A DNA stretch of 64,000 nucleotides from Chryseobacterium phosphatilyticum (GTDB lineage: Bacteria; Bacteroidota; Bacteroidia; Flavobacteriales; Weeksellaceae). The DNA is taken from contig NZ_PPED02000002.1 in assembly GCF_002899825.2 (NCBI RefSeq), positions 503,631 to 567,630 on the forward strand, given 5' to 3'. The notes under the pieces were generated by a model that was not told the DNA's origin, searched no databases, and saw nothing but the letters and a program-made list of their open reading frames with translations. Shown here one piece after another: positions 27,675 to 36,727 of the stretch. Every line of letters starts with the position of its first letter. Position 1 is the first letter of the stretch. A program made the position numbers and the translations under genes.

Positions 27675-28778
27675 TTATTTTGCGTCCAGCATATAAATTC
27701 CGCCTTCTGTCATAATGGTTTCTCCCGGTTTCAATCCCGAGGTAATTCTTACTGTTTTCTGATCTGTTTCTCCTGTAGTAACCGAGCGTTTGGCAAATTG
27801 ATTTTTACCTGTTTTTACCCATACATATTGAGAGCTGTCCTGCTGCATCAAAGCTGTAACAGGAATCATGATTGTTCTTGTTGGAGTAGTTGAAAAATTA
27901 ACGGTGGCATACATTCCCGGTTTTAATTTTCTGTCCGGATTATCACATTCAATGAGTACTTTTATGCTTCTGGTGCTCTCGTCTACAATTTCGTTGATAT
28001 GATAGACTTTTCCGGTGATATTTCTATCCGGATAAGCACTTACCTTTACAGAAACATGATCTCCGGTATTGACAAAACGGATGTCTTTTTCTTTTACATC
28101 ACCGGAAATCCATACTTTGGATAGCTCAGCGATAATAATAACCGGATCAGCATCACCTTTCAGGTATTGACCGTTAACAATTTTGTTGGAAATAATTTCT
28201 CCATTGATCGGGGCTCTTACAATAAGAGGACTTCCGATACCTCCTCCTTTACTATTGTATACTTTTAAAGCAGAAGTAGCATTGGAAAGTGAAGTTTTTT
28301 TATTTTTAAAATCTGTTTCTGCTTCATCAAGTTCCTTCTGAATTCCTACTCCATGTTTTACCAGATCTTGCTGACGTTTATAATTTTTCTCCGCAAGCTG
28401 TACATCGTTCAATGCATCCGTATAATCTTTCTGAACTGAAAAATAATCGGAAGAAAGAATCTCGAAAAGGGGACTGCCTGCTGATACATTTTGTCCTAAC
28501 TGAATGAATGATTTTGTAATTCTTCCTGAAAATGGGCTTGCAATTTCTGCATAATGATTTGGGATAGCCTGAATAGTTCCTGCCGAAATTACCCCATCGC
28601 TATGCTCCTGCTCGGAAATCACTTCGGTTTTGATTTTTTTGAAAACAGGATTGTTTTCCGGAATGATGACATTATCACCTTTTACGAGGAGCTCCTGATC
28701 TTTAGCGGGTTCACTTTTGGAATTTTTACAAGAGGTAATCACTGCCAAAAGTATAATTGTTACTATTATTCTTTTCAT
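27675..28778 (-). CDS. Periplasmic adaptor lipoprotein of a metal RND pump (CusB/CzcB type)
   Basis: This 367-residue membrane fusion protein links the RND pump to its outer membrane duct. The start at 28778 gives a lipoprotein signal (MKRIIVTIILLAVITSCKNS) with Cys at about 17. The adaptor domains follow in order: a barrel-sandwich segment (AEIASPFSGRITKSFIQLGQ), a helical hairpin (DALNDVQLAEKNYKRQQDLV), the second half of the sandwich (VRAPINGEIISNKIVNGQYL) and a beta-barrel (VSAYPDRNITGKVYHINEIV). No extra N-terminal metal-binding His cluster is seen. It is the first gene of the efflux operon. Confidence 0.92.
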   Translation of the reverse strand: MKRIIVTIILLAVITSCKNSKSEPAKDQELLVKGDNVIIPENNPVFKKIKTEVISEQEHSDGVISAGTIQAIPNHYAEIASPFSGRITKSFIQLGQNVSAGSPLFEILSSDYFSVQKDYTDALNDVQLAEKNYKRQQDLVKHGVGIQKELDEAETDFKNKKTSLSNATSALKVYNSKGGGIGSPLIVRAPINGEIISNKIVNGQYLKGDADPVIIIAELSKVWISGDVKEKDIRFVNTGDHVSVKVSAYPDRNITGKVYHINEIVDESTRSIKVLIECDNPDRKLKPGMYATVNFSTTPTRTIMIPVTALMQQDSSQYVWVKTGKNQFAKRSVTTGETDQKTVRITSGLKPGETIMTEGGIYMLDAK

Positions 28779-28873
28779 ATAAAATGGGTATAACAACGAA
28801 TTAAATTTTAGTTTTTATTTTCAATCTTTAGGTGTGTCTTTAGAAAGTTTTTTCTGCCTGCTTTTTTTTGCTG

Positions 28874-28945
28874 CAAAGGTATTTTCATCGATTGTAATAG
28901 TCTGTTAGAAAGCCTTTAGAAAGCTATTAGAAAACGATTAGAAAG
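28874..28945 (-). promoter_or_regulatory. Promoter with four 11-bp-spaced direct repeats, RND efflux operon
   Basis: On the plus strand TTAGAAAG-type octamers begin at 28905, 28916, 28927 and 28938, exactly 11 bp apart. On the minus strand they precede the -7 element TACCTTTG (28874-28881) with 23 bases between. The cusB-type start is 95 bases further on. One-turn direct repeats overlapping the -33 region are typical of OmpR/PhoB-type response regulator sites. The same layout occurs at 32473-32544. Confidence 0.75.
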
Positions 28946-28962
28946 AGAGACGTTTTTGAGTA

Positions 28963-31635
28963 TTAAAGCCAGTAGCCGAATTTTTTGATAAACCACTGTT
29001 TGACAAACTGAGTGAGGATACAATATCCGGTAAGAATTCCGATCAGATAAGGGAAATAGCTTAACGGAAGAGGTTGCATCTTCAGGTATGCAGCTATAGG
29101 TGTAAAAGGAATCATAATTCCGATTAACATAATCAAACTGGTTAAAGCAACTACAGGAGCGGTAGCCCAGCTTTGAATAAACGGAATTTTTTTAGTTCTG
29201 ATAATATGAACAATCAAGGTCTGGGAGAGTAGTCCTTCCACAAACCAACCCGTTTGGAATAAGCTCTGATTTTCAGGTGTATTGGCTTTGAAAATAAAGA
29301 ACATAACTGCAAATGTCATATAATCAAAAATGGAACTTAAAGGACCAATACACAACATGAATTTTTTAATGCTTTCAGCTTCCCATTTTTTTGGTTTCTC
29401 CAGAAAGTCTTTATCCATGGTATCCCATGGAATAGAGGATTGGGAAACATCGTACAGTAAATTTTGGGTTAAAATCTGTAACGGAAGCATCGGCAGAAAC
29501 GGTAGCAGAGCACTTGCCCCGATCATACTGAACATATTCCCAAAATTGCTGCTGGCAGTCATTTTTATATATTTTACAATATTTCCAAAGGTTCTTCTGC
29601 CATAGATGACTCCACTTCTGAGTACCATCAAATCTTTTTCCAACAAAATAATATCCGCACTTTCTTTGGCAATATCTGCTCCTGTATCTACAGAAATTCC
29701 CACATCAGCTTCTTTGATTGCTGCTGCATCATTAATGCCATCGCCCATAAATCCTACCGTATGACCTTTTGATCTCAGTATTTTTACGATACGTTGTTTT
29801 TGTAACGGATTTACCTTGGCGAAAACAGAATAGAGATCCATATCTTTGCTCAATTCTTCGTCACTTACGGTATCCAATTCATCCCCCAGCATAATCGTAT
29901 TGACCGGAATTCCAACATCATGACATATTTTTTTAGCCACAATATCATTATCTCCTGTTACTACTTTTACTTCAATACCTAACTTGTATAAAGCTTTGAT
30001 GCTTGGCTCTGCAGATGGTTTTGCAGGATCAAGAAAACCTATAAAACCTGTTAATGTCATATTATTTTCGTCTGCTACAGAATAGTTCAGGGGGTGGTTT
30101 CCATCGAATTCACGAATGGCCACCAGCAATACCCGTAATCCTTCGGCATTAAGTTTTTCGGACATTCTGATAATTTGCTGTTTCATCAAATTATCCAAGG
30201 GAACAATATTGTCATTTTCAATATGGAGACTGTGATCATCTCCCGGATCCAGAGCATAGGTACATAGAGAAAGCATTTCTTCTACGGCACCTTTACAAAT
30301 CATCAGATGCTTACCCCTGGAAGTATTTAAAATAACGGACATTCTCCTTCTTTCAAAATCGAAAGGAATTTCGTCTACTTTCAAATAGAGCTCATCAGCC
30401 TTCATCATGTTGTGAACCTCTGCATGATCCAAAACCGCCTGATCCAGTAGATTTTTAAGCCCGGTTTGATGAAAGCTGTTGAGGTAAGCCCATTTCAATA
30501 CTTCATCATCGTCAATACCACGAACATTGAGGTGGGTTTCCAGTACAATTTTATCCAGAGTAAGGGTTCCTGTTTTGTCGGTGCAAAGGATATCCATTGC
30601 TCCGATATTCTGAATTGCATTCAACCGTTTAACGATCACTTTCTTTTTACTCATGTTGACAGCTCCTTTAGCCAGATTAGCTGTGACAATCATGGGAAGC
30701 ATTTCAGGGGTAAGCCCTACAGCTACGGCAATAGCGAATAATAAGGCCTGCATCCAGTCACCTTTTACCAATCCGTTGATAAGGAAAATAACCGGGGTCA
30801 TCACCAACATAAACCGGATGAGAAGAAAGCTTACTTTATTCACGCCAATATCAAAGGCTGTTTCCGGTCTTTTGGACACCAGACTTCTACTGATGCTCCC
30901 GAAATAGGTGAAAATTCCGGTGTTGGCAACAACTACTGTTGCTGATCCGCTTACCACATTGGTTCCCATGAAACAAATATTTTGCAGGTTTAGCGGATTT
31001 TGCTCTTTGGCATCCCGGATAGGGAAGGCATTTTTTTCTACGGGAAGCGCCTCTCCGGTCAGAATGGATTCACTGATAAAGAGATCTTTGCTTTTCAGAA
31101 TTCTGCAATCAGCTGGAACCATGTCTCCTGCTGAAAGAATGACAATATCTCCCGGGACAATCTCGGAAATTTCAATTTCTTCACCTTCTTTAAACTTTCT
31201 TTTGGTGAGGCAACTTGTTTTAACCATTTTCTTTAAAGCTTCTGCAGCCTTGTTGCTACGGAATTCCTGGATAAATCTTAAAACAGTACTCAACAGAAGC
31301 ATCACCGAAATAATAACGGTTGTGCTAAGATCCTTTTCTTCTGCAGGGGCAAGAATTACATCAATACATAATGAAATTACAGCAATACATGCCAGAATAT
31401 AATTAAAGGGATTAAAAAATGAGTGGGCAAATTGTTTTATCCAGGAGGGAGCTTTTTGTGTTGCGATCTCATTTTTACCATACATTTTCAGACGGTCCTT
31501 TACTGTGTTTTCGCTAAGTCCTTCTTCTGAAGTTTCCAGCATGGCATAAACCATTTTCTCGTTCTCAGATGCCGCTTCTTTCAACTTTACAAGCGCTGCT
31601 GAATTGAGATTTTTGTTTGAGGATTTTTTTAACAT
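28963..31635 (-). CDS. mgtA: Magnesium-translocating P-type ATPase MgtA/MgtB
   Basis: This 890-residue P3B-type ATPase imports magnesium into the cytosol at the expense of ATP. It carries the family hallmarks: the dephosphorylation loop ILTGEALPVEK, a membrane segment VGLTPEMLPMIVTANLAKGA with the ion-binding proline region, the phosphorylated aspartate in ILCTDKTGTLT, and the hinge motif FMGDGINDAAAIKEADVGIS. Ten membrane helices are expected. It follows the mgtC-type gene by 23 bases, so both share the direct-repeat promoter upstream of mgtC. Length and motifs are normal. Confidence 0.95.
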   Translation of the reverse strand: MLKKSSNKNLNSAALVKLKEAASENEKMVYAMLETSEEGLSENTVKDRLKMYGKNEIATQKAPSWIKQFAHSFFNPFNYILACIAVISLCIDVILAPAEEKDLSTTVIISVMLLLSTVLRFIQEFRSNKAAEALKKMVKTSCLTKRKFKEGEEIEISEIVPGDIVILSAGDMVPADCRILKSKDLFISESILTGEALPVEKNAFPIRDAKEQNPLNLQNICFMGTNVVSGSATVVVANTGIFTYFGSISRSLVSKRPETAFDIGVNKVSFLLIRFMLVMTPVIFLINGLVKGDWMQALLFAIAVAVGLTPEMLPMIVTANLAKGAVNMSKKKVIVKRLNAIQNIGAMDILCTDKTGTLTLDKIVLETHLNVRGIDDDEVLKWAYLNSFHQTGLKNLLDQAVLDHAEVHNMMKADELYLKVDEIPFDFERRRMSVILNTSRGKHLMICKGAVEEMLSLCTYALDPGDDHSLHIENDNIVPLDNLMKQQIIRMSEKLNAEGLRVLLVAIREFDGNHPLNYSVADENNMTLTGFIGFLDPAKPSAEPSIKALYKLGIEVKVVTGDNDIVAKKICHDVGIPVNTIMLGDELDTVSDEELSKDMDLYSVFAKVNPLQKQRIVKILRSKGHTVGFMGDGINDAAAIKEADVGISVDTGADIAKESADIILLEKDLMVLRSGVIYGRRTFGNIVKYIKMTASSNFGNMFSMIGASALLPFLPMLPLQILTQNLLYDVSQSSIPWDTMDKDFLEKPKKWEAESIKKFMLCIGPLSSIFDYMTFAVMFFIFKANTPENQSLFQTGWFVEGLLSQTLIVHIIRTKKIPFIQSWATAPVVALTSLIMLIGIMIPFTPIAAYLKMQPLPLSYFPYLIGILTGYCILTQFVKQWFIKKFGYWL

Positions 31636-31658
31636 CGTTTCAGTTGTTATTTCAAATG

Positions 31659-32357
31659 TTACAAATCATTTTCAGTACCTATAATTTCCCAGCTTACCTT
31701 GATAACTTTATCTTCGATCGTTAATCTGCTGGCTGTTTTTTCCATAAAACTATCCTGTGGAGTGGAGGCGTGTACTTCTGCCGTAATGATGGCATTTTCA
31801 GGAAGTCCGTTATCATCGCTGGTAAGGGATTTTAGTAATACTTTATCATTTCCGCTTAAAGATTGCATAAGCTGCACCCGAATATGGTTTTCTACCTCAC
31901 TTTTACATTTGATCGTAATCAGATATTCAGTGTAATGACTTCTGCTGTTGATATTGTTACTTAATTTTAACCCTAAAGGGCGGAGAATAACATGAGTAAG
32001 AATAATAAATCCGCTGGTGATAGCTGCTTCAAAAGGAAGCCCCATAGCACTGAGAGCACCAACAGAAGCTGAACACCAAATGGTAGCGGCTGTATTCAAT
32101 CCCCGAACGGTTAACCCGTCTTTCATAATGACCCCGCCACCCAAAAAACCAATACCGCTTACAATATAAGATGCTATTCTGCCTGTGGCATCTCCCCCGA
32201 TCCTTATGGATAGAAGAACAAATGCGGCGGAACCAAGGCACACCAGAGTGTTGGTACGGAGTCCGGCACTTTTCTGACGCCATTGTCTTTCAAAACCAAT
32301 ACTGGCGCCAAGGGAAAATGCGATAAAGAGACGAAGTGTAAATTCTAATGTGGTCAT
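31659..32357 (-). CDS. MgtC/SapB family protein
   Basis: This 232-residue membrane protein has the MgtC/SapB domain in the first 140 residues: FSLGASIGFERQWRQKSAGLRTNTLVCLGSA, then SYIVSGIGFLGGGVIMKDG and LNTAATIWCSASVGALSAMG. The C-terminal part (about residues 145-232) is a soluble ACT-like extension, as in MgtC itself. MgtC relatives help cells at low magnesium or during acid stress, in Salmonella by inhibiting the F-type ATP synthase. That role is not shown in this phylum. It is the first gene of the mgtC-mgtA operon. Confidence 0.9.
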   Translation of the reverse strand: MTTLEFTLRLFIAFSLGASIGFERQWRQKSAGLRTNTLVCLGSAAFVLLSIRIGGDATGRIASYIVSGIGFLGGGVIMKDGLTVRGLNTAATIWCSASVGALSAMGLPFEAAITSGFIILTHVILRPLGLKLSNNINSRSHYTEYLITIKCKSEVENHIRVQLMQSLSGNDKVLLKSLTSDDNGLPENAIITAEVHASTPQDSFMEKTASRLTIEDKVIKVSWEIIGTENDL

Positions 32358-32472
32358 AACCTTTCTGTTTTTTATAGCATTCAGCAGCTATACAGAAGAA
32401 GGGTATAGGGTTGAATACTTAGTTGATGTAATAATGGGATGAATCGGTATCCATAGTGATTTTTATTTGCTG

Positions 32473-32544
32473 CAAAGGTATTGTGAGCCTTGGAAAAAGG
32501 CTGTTAGAAAGGTCTTAGAATGTTATTAGAAAATTATTAGAGAA
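32473..32544 (-). promoter_or_regulatory. Promoter with four 11-bp-spaced direct repeats, mgtC-mgtA operon
   Basis: TTAGAAAG-type octamers begin at 32504, 32515, 32526 and 32537 (plus strand), again exactly 11 bp apart, the third and fourth with one or two mismatches. The -7 element TACCTTTG is at 32473-32480 on the minus strand with the same 23-base gap. A 17-base stretch around it (32466-32482) is identical to 28867-28883. This marks one regulon with the RND efflux operon. Confidence 0.75.
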
Positions 32545-32681
32545 ATTACTGAGCTGTATTTTTTAATAAAATATTAATGTTTAATAATAACTGCTTTTCT
32601 AGGGTAGAAGCCATTAGGGGCGAGTGGTTTACTTTATATAATATCCAGGAATTTTGAAAAATAAACCAGCATCTGTATCCA

Positions 32682-32710
32682 TTGTAAAAAACAAAATTTC
32701 AATACATTTG
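32682..32710 (+). promoter_or_regulatory. Promoter of the EamA transporter gene (TTG-N18-TACATTTG)
   Basis: TTG at 32682-32684 and TACATTTG at 32703-32710 match the phylum consensus. The leader to the start codon at 32821 is about 100 bases. Confidence 0.6.
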
Positions 32711-32788
32711 TGGGCAAACTATTATAGATCATAAACTCGAATGATAATGTATATAATAAAGTTCGCTTAAGTCCGGAAATTCTTTTCC

Positions 32789-32818
32789 AAGGAGGTTTAT
32801 AACAAGATGAGATTTTAG
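32789..32818 (+). promoter_or_regulatory. Strong Shine-Dalgarno with three-codon upstream ORF (MRF-stop)
   Basis: AAGGAGGT at 32789-32796 stands 10 bases before ATG 32807, which reads Met-Arg-Phe-stop and ends 2 bases before the transporter ATG at 32821. Strong Shine-Dalgarno sites are uncommon in this phylum. The main gene has no in-frame start upstream (a stop at 32800-32802), so the site serves the minimal ORF. Translational coupling is an inference. Confidence 0.45.
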
Positions 32819-32820
32819 AA

Positions 32821-33687
32821 ATGAAGAATTCAAACATAGCGATTCCCGCAACGCTTTTAGCGATTATCTGTGTGCAGGGAGGTGCCTCCATTGCCAAGCA
32901 GCTCTTTCCTCTGATAGGACCTATTGGCACTGTCACTTTGAGGATTGTATTATCAGCTATTTTGCTAACCTTGATTAACAGGCCAAAATTTTTACAGTTT
33001 ACAGCACAAAAATGGAAATACTGTGCGATGTATGGGGTTGGTCTGGCAGCGATGAATCTTATTTTTTATATGGCCATTCAAAGAATTCCATTGGGATTGG
33101 CGGTTACTGTAGAATTTGCGGGGCCTTTATTTCTTGCACTGGCACTTTCACGCAAATTGTTGGATGTTGTATGGGCATTACTGGCTTGTATCGGGATATT
33201 ACTCATTGTCCCATGGCAGAGTGATCATGTAGATCTAATGGGACTTGGATTGGCTTTTCTTGCGGGAATGTTTTGGGCTTTATATATTGTTATGGGTGGT
33301 AAAGTTGCCAAAATTATGGATGGAAAAGATGCTGTTACTACCGGAATGTTATTCGCAAGCCTTGTCATTATCCCATTTGCTACATGGGACGGAGCTGTAT
33401 TCAATCTTACACCTGAGATTTTTGCGAAAGGTTTGGGAGTGGCAATTTTATCAAGTGCATTACCATTTTCACTGGAAATTATGGCGCTCAAAAGGTTGCC
33501 TGCAAAAACTTTTAGTATTCTGATGAGTTTGGAACCTGCATTTGCCGCCCTTTCGGGATTGGTGTTTCTGGCAGAAGAATTGAGCTTTTTACAGTGGATC
33601 TCCATTATTTGTGTAATAGCAGCCAGTATAGGAACGACTGTTTTCAATAAGAGAGGAAGCCATGAAGAAACAACTTCAAACTTATGA
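32821..33687 (+). CDS. EamA family transporter (RhtA-like)
   Basis: This 288-residue inner membrane protein has ten predicted helices from two EamA/DMT repeats. Characteristic segments include GGASIAKQLFPLIGPIGTVTLRI, RIPLGLAVTVEFAGPLFLAL in the first half and SSALPFSLEIMALKRLPAKTF, LMSLEPAFAALSGLVFLAEE in the second. The closest recognisable type is RhtA, the threonine/homoserine exporter. The substrate here is not provable from sequence. It has its own promoter and is divergent from mgtC. Confidence 0.9.
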   Translation: MKNSNIAIPATLLAIICVQGGASIAKQLFPLIGPIGTVTLRIVLSAILLTLINRPKFLQFTAQKWKYCAMYGVGLAAMNLIFYMAIQRIPLGLAVTVEFAGPLFLALALSRKLLDVVWALLACIGILLIVPWQSDHVDLMGLGLAFLAGMFWALYIVMGGKVAKIMDGKDAVTTGMLFASLVIIPFATWDGAVFNLTPEIFAKGLGVAILSSALPFSLEIMALKRLPAKTFSILMSLEPAFAALSGLVFLAEELSFLQWISIICVIAASIGTTVFNKRGSHEETTSNL

Positions 33688-33746
33688 ATGAAAAACTTTA
33701 CATTTTCACCAACTTAAGTGTTTAGGCTTTGTGGCTTTAAAAAAAA

Positions 33747-35108
33747 TTAGAGAGTAAATTTCACCGTAAAAACAGTGGCCTTATCATCTGATGTTACTTT
33801 AATAATAGCATTGTGAAGATGAATGATTTTTTCAGTAAGGAAAAGCCCGATTCCATATCCTTTTTCTTTTTTTGAATTCTCACTTCTATAGAAAGGCTCG
33901 AAAATATGTTCTAAATCTTCCTGAGAAATAATGATTCCTGTGTTGATAAAACTGATGTGAAGGGTTTCGGTTTTTACTTTTACATTTATGGAACACAAAT
34001 GTTCCGGTGAATATTTGCAGGCATTATCAATGAGATTATTAAAAGCAACCTGTAAAAGATATTCATTACCCTGAATAACCAATTGATGTTCTTCTACCGT
34101 ATCCTCAATATTCAATGTAACTTTGTATTCCTGATTTTCCCTGATGGTTTTCGAATAGGATTCGAGGAGAATTTCATCAAGACGTACTTCTGAGAAACTG
34201 ATTTCATTCGGGTCATAGCTTGCCTTGGCAAGATCCATTAAACTATTGGAAAGTTTAGCCATATTGCGGGCATCATCCAGTGCATATCGAATGGTTTGCT
34301 GATACTCTTCCCGGGTCTGTTTTTTTTCAGAAGCCAGCTCCAGTTCGGTAATTATGGCAGATAGAGGAGTTCTGAGTTCATGGGAGATATTAGAAACGAA
34401 ATATTTTTGAGCGTCAAAAGAATTTTCAAGGCGTTCCAGCATTCCATTGAAGTTTTGAGCCAATTCGTTAAGCTCATCCTTTTTTTCTCCGGTTGTTTTG
34501 AGTCTTAGCTGCAATTTTCCGGCAGTAATCGTTTTAATCTGGCTGACCATTTCACTGAGAGGGTACAATGCTTTTTTTGAAAGAAAAATCCCGGCAAGAT
34601 AAATCAGGATTAAGATGCTGATAAAAGCAATAATACTGATGGTCAAAAGATGAGTGAGGAAATCGTAGCCATATTTGTCGTAAGCGGCGGCCGTTACTGC
34701 GTATGACTTTCCATTATAATGATACACCATCCCGATAACCTGTAAATTATCCAGAAAAAAATTGATTTTCTTTTGACTGAAGATCTCCGAAAGCATTTCC
34801 GGAGTTTCTTTTACATAGTCTACTTTAGCATCATCATGATAAATAAGCTCCTTATTGATACTATAAATAGCCACCTGAACTTCATTGAGAGTCCTGTTGT
34901 TGTTCTTATACAATTGATGCATTTCCTGCTCGGGAAGTGAGCTTTGAAAAAACAGGTCTGCTTTGGCAATCGCCTCGTTTTGTAGTTCGCTGTAAAAAGA
35001 TTTTTCTCTGGCTTCCTTTGATGAATAATAAATTGAAATGCTATAGATACCCAATAGCAATGCAGTGATTAAAGTAAAAAGCAGTGTAAGTCTGGTTCTT
35101 ATTTTCAT
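33747..35108 (-). CDS. Membrane sensor histidine kinase
   Basis: This 453-residue kinase has a first membrane helix (about residues 6-28), a periplasmic sensor of about 120 residues, a second helix (about 154-176) and a HAMP linker. The dimerisation domain follows with the phosphorylated H243 in SNISHELRTPLSAI, then the N-box NLIDNACKYS and the G-box KGYGIGLFLTEK. The order and size match CusS/PhoQ-like kinases. Its partner response regulator gene is 19 bases upstream. A role in metal or magnesium sensing is suggested only by the neighbouring efflux and mgt operons. Confidence 0.93.
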   Translation of the reverse strand: MKIRTRLTLLFTLITALLLGIYSISIYYSSKEAREKSFYSELQNEAIAKADLFFQSSLPEQEMHQLYKNNNRTLNEVQVAIYSINKELIYHDDAKVDYVKETPEMLSEIFSQKKINFFLDNLQVIGMVYHYNGKSYAVTAAAYDKYGYDFLTHLLTISIIAFISILILIYLAGIFLSKKALYPLSEMVSQIKTITAGKLQLRLKTTGEKKDELNELAQNFNGMLERLENSFDAQKYFVSNISHELRTPLSAIITELELASEKKQTREEYQQTIRYALDDARNMAKLSNSLMDLAKASYDPNEISFSEVRLDEILLESYSKTIRENQEYKVTLNIEDTVEEHQLVIQGNEYLLQVAFNNLIDNACKYSPEHLCSINVKVKTETLHISFINTGIIISQEDLEHIFEPFYRSENSKKEKGYGIGLFLTEKIIHLHNAIIKVTSDDKATVFTVKFTL

Positions 35109-35127
35109 CTTTATATTTTTAGTTCAT

Positions 35128-35829
35128 CTATATAGTGCCTGTTTCGTAGTCTTTTTTGAGAATAAATCCCATTCCAGCTTTGGTATGGATCAGCTTGATG
35201 TCAAAATCTTTATCAATTTTCTTTCGGAGATAGTTGATATAGACATCAATAAAGTTGGTTCCCGTATCGAAGTGTGTTTCCCATACTTTTTCTGCAATTT
35301 CAGTGCGGGAAAGAACCCTTTCGGAATTTTCCATCATGAATTTCAGCAGGTTAAACTCTTTTGGGGTTAATTTGATAGGAGTATGATTACGGCTGACTGT
35401 TTTTTGCTCCAGATTCATTTCAATACCTTCATATTTAAGGACAAAAACCTGTTGTTGTTTCTGTTGAGAAAAACGCTTTAGAAGAACTTTAATTCTTGCA
35501 ACCAGTTCTCGCATTTCAAAAGGCTTTGTCATATAATCATCAGCTCCGGCATCAAATCCTTCCAGTTTATCATCTGTTGTTCCAAGTGCGGTCAACATTA
35601 CTACCGGAAGATTAGGTTTCAAAACTTTTATTTCATTACAAAATTCAAGGCCACTCTTTTTAGGCAGAACAATATCAGTTATAATAAGGTCAAAATTGGT
35701 CTGTAGAGCCAGCTTTAGCCCTGTTGCTCCGTCATAAGCCATACTTACTTCAAAGGAAGCTTCCTGAAGACCTTTAGCAATCAGTTTGGAAAGCCTGTCA
35801 TCGTCTTCAACTAATAAAATATGTGGCAT
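35128..35829 (-). CDS. OmpR/PhoB-family response regulator
   Basis: This 233-residue regulator has a receiver domain with acidic cluster EDDD, phosphoacceptor D52 in IITDIVLPKKSG and the conserved K102 in MTKPFEM. It ends in a winged-helix DNA-binding domain (LTPKEFNLLKFMMENSERV to VYINYLRKKIDKDFDI). The start at 35829 (MPHILLVEDDD) is chosen because the receiver domain begins there. The longer frame adds 18 unrelated residues, partly upstream of the -7 element. Such regulators bind direct repeats spaced 11 bp, making it the best candidate for the sites at 28874-28945 and 32473-32544. Confidence 0.93.
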   Translation of the reverse strand: MPHILLVEDDDRLSKLIAKGLQEASFEVSMAYDGATGLKLALQTNFDLIITDIVLPKKSGLEFCNEIKVLKPNLPVVMLTALGTTDDKLEGFDAGADDYMTKPFEMRELVARIKVLLKRFSQQKQQQVFVLKYEGIEMNLEQKTVSRNHTPIKLTPKEFNLLKFMMENSERVLSRTEIAEKVWETHFDTGTNFIDVYINYLRKKIDKDFDIKLIHTKAGMGFILKKDYETGTI

Positions 35830-35880
35830 AAGAATATAGGGAATTTTTAAGTTGGTGCGAAGTCCGATCAATACTTCACA

Positions 35881-35888
35881 CAAATGTA
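35881..35888 (-). promoter_or_regulatory. Candidate -7 element of the two-component operon
   Basis: The minus strand reads TACATTTG, an exact TAnnTTTG match, 51 bases before the response regulator start at 35829. No 11-bp repeats are seen in this promoter. Confidence 0.5.
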
Positions 35889-35930
35889 ATGAATTCTATT
35901 TTGTAATTTTGATAATGAAATAATAATCAG

Positions 35931-36599
35931 ATGTCAGAATTGAAAATATCTTTTGATAAAAAAATAAAAAAATCAGTAGTTAAAGGATTTTTATTCTTTT
36001 GGATTTTAGCATTAATCAACTGTAGCTCTTATCAAACCTCGCAGCTTAAAAATGGGGATTTACTTTTTGTAACTGCAAATGAAACCGGTCTTTCAGGAGC
36101 CATAAATAATGTAACACAAAAGCAAAAGATAGCTTCTTTCGATCATATCGGGATACTGGAAAAAGAGGGAAGTAGAATGTTTGTATTGCATGCTGCTCCT
36201 AAAGGAGGTTCTCAAAAGCAGAGTCTTACTGCATTTATTGAAGATCAGAAAGCAGATAAACAAAGAGTAATTGTGTATCGCCTGAAACCTGAATATCAAA
36301 AAGCAATTCCGGCAGCTATTCAAAAAGCAAATTCAATGCTTGGTAAACCTTATAACTTTAATTATATCCTGAATGAGAACTCATATTATTGTTCGGATTT
36401 TGTAGAGAGGTCTTTCAGGAGTGATCAGATCTTTTCTCTGGAGCCTATGACTTTCATTGATCCTAAAACGGGAAAGACGAATGTATTCTGGGAAGAATTT
36501 TATAAAAAGAAAAATATAAAAGTTCCTGAAGGGGAACCTGGATGCAATCCCAATGGATTGGCAGGCTCAGAAAAACTGGAAAGAATTACAGAACTATAA
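35931..36599 (+). CDS. YiiX/YebB-like papain-fold (NlpC/P60-type) cysteine hydrolase
   Basis: This 222-residue protein has a membrane segment near residues 20-32 ending in LINCSS, which may be a lipoprotein site or membrane anchor. The permuted papain-like core carries NGDLLFVTANE, the catalytic histidine region SFDHIGILEKEG and the cysteine in NSYYCSDFVERSF. Members of this group are amidases or peptidases, some of them acting on the cell wall. The His and Cys are present, so it is probably active in the envelope, but the substrate is unknown. It has its own terminator. Confidence 0.85.
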   Translation: MSELKISFDKKIKKSVVKGFLFFWILALINCSSYQTSQLKNGDLLFVTANETGLSGAINNVTQKQKIASFDHIGILEKEGSRMFVLHAAPKGGSQKQSLTAFIEDQKADKQRVIVYRLKPEYQKAIPAAIQKANSMLGKPYNFNYILNENSYYCSDFVERSFRSDQIFSLEPMTFIDPKTGKTNVFWEEFYKKKNIKVPEGEPGCNPNGLAGSEKLERITEL

Positions 36600-36605
36600 A
36601 ATAAT

Positions 36606-36632
36606 AAAGAAGCTCATCGGCTTCTTTTTTTG
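36606..36632 (+). terminator. Terminator of the YiiX-like gene
   Basis: A 7-bp stem AAGAAGC/GCTTCTT (36607-36613 and 36620-36626) is followed by a T-run, 7 bases after the stop codon. Confidence 0.75.
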
Positions 36633-36645
36633 TTAAAATTTAAAA

Positions 36646-36692
36646 AATATTAGTCTACTAATTTGGTGGACTAATATTTTTTTATATTTTTG
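36646..36692 (+). promoter_or_regulatory. Promoter overlapped by a 16-bp inverted repeat operator
   Basis: AATATTAGTCTACTAA at 36646-36661 is mirrored at 36663-36678 with two mismatches and a single central base. The -7 element TATTTTTG follows at 36685-36692, so the repeat covers the -33 region. This is the geometry of a dimeric repressor site. The regulator is not known. Rrf2-type proteins would be candidates. Confidence 0.55.
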
Positions 36693-36727
36693 TCACAGAT
36701 TTAACGCAATAGCAAAATGGACTGAAT

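Noticed and set aside
30908..31402. A 164-residue plus-strand frame inside mgtA
   Set aside because: It is antisense to the conserved ATPase and shows no family motif.
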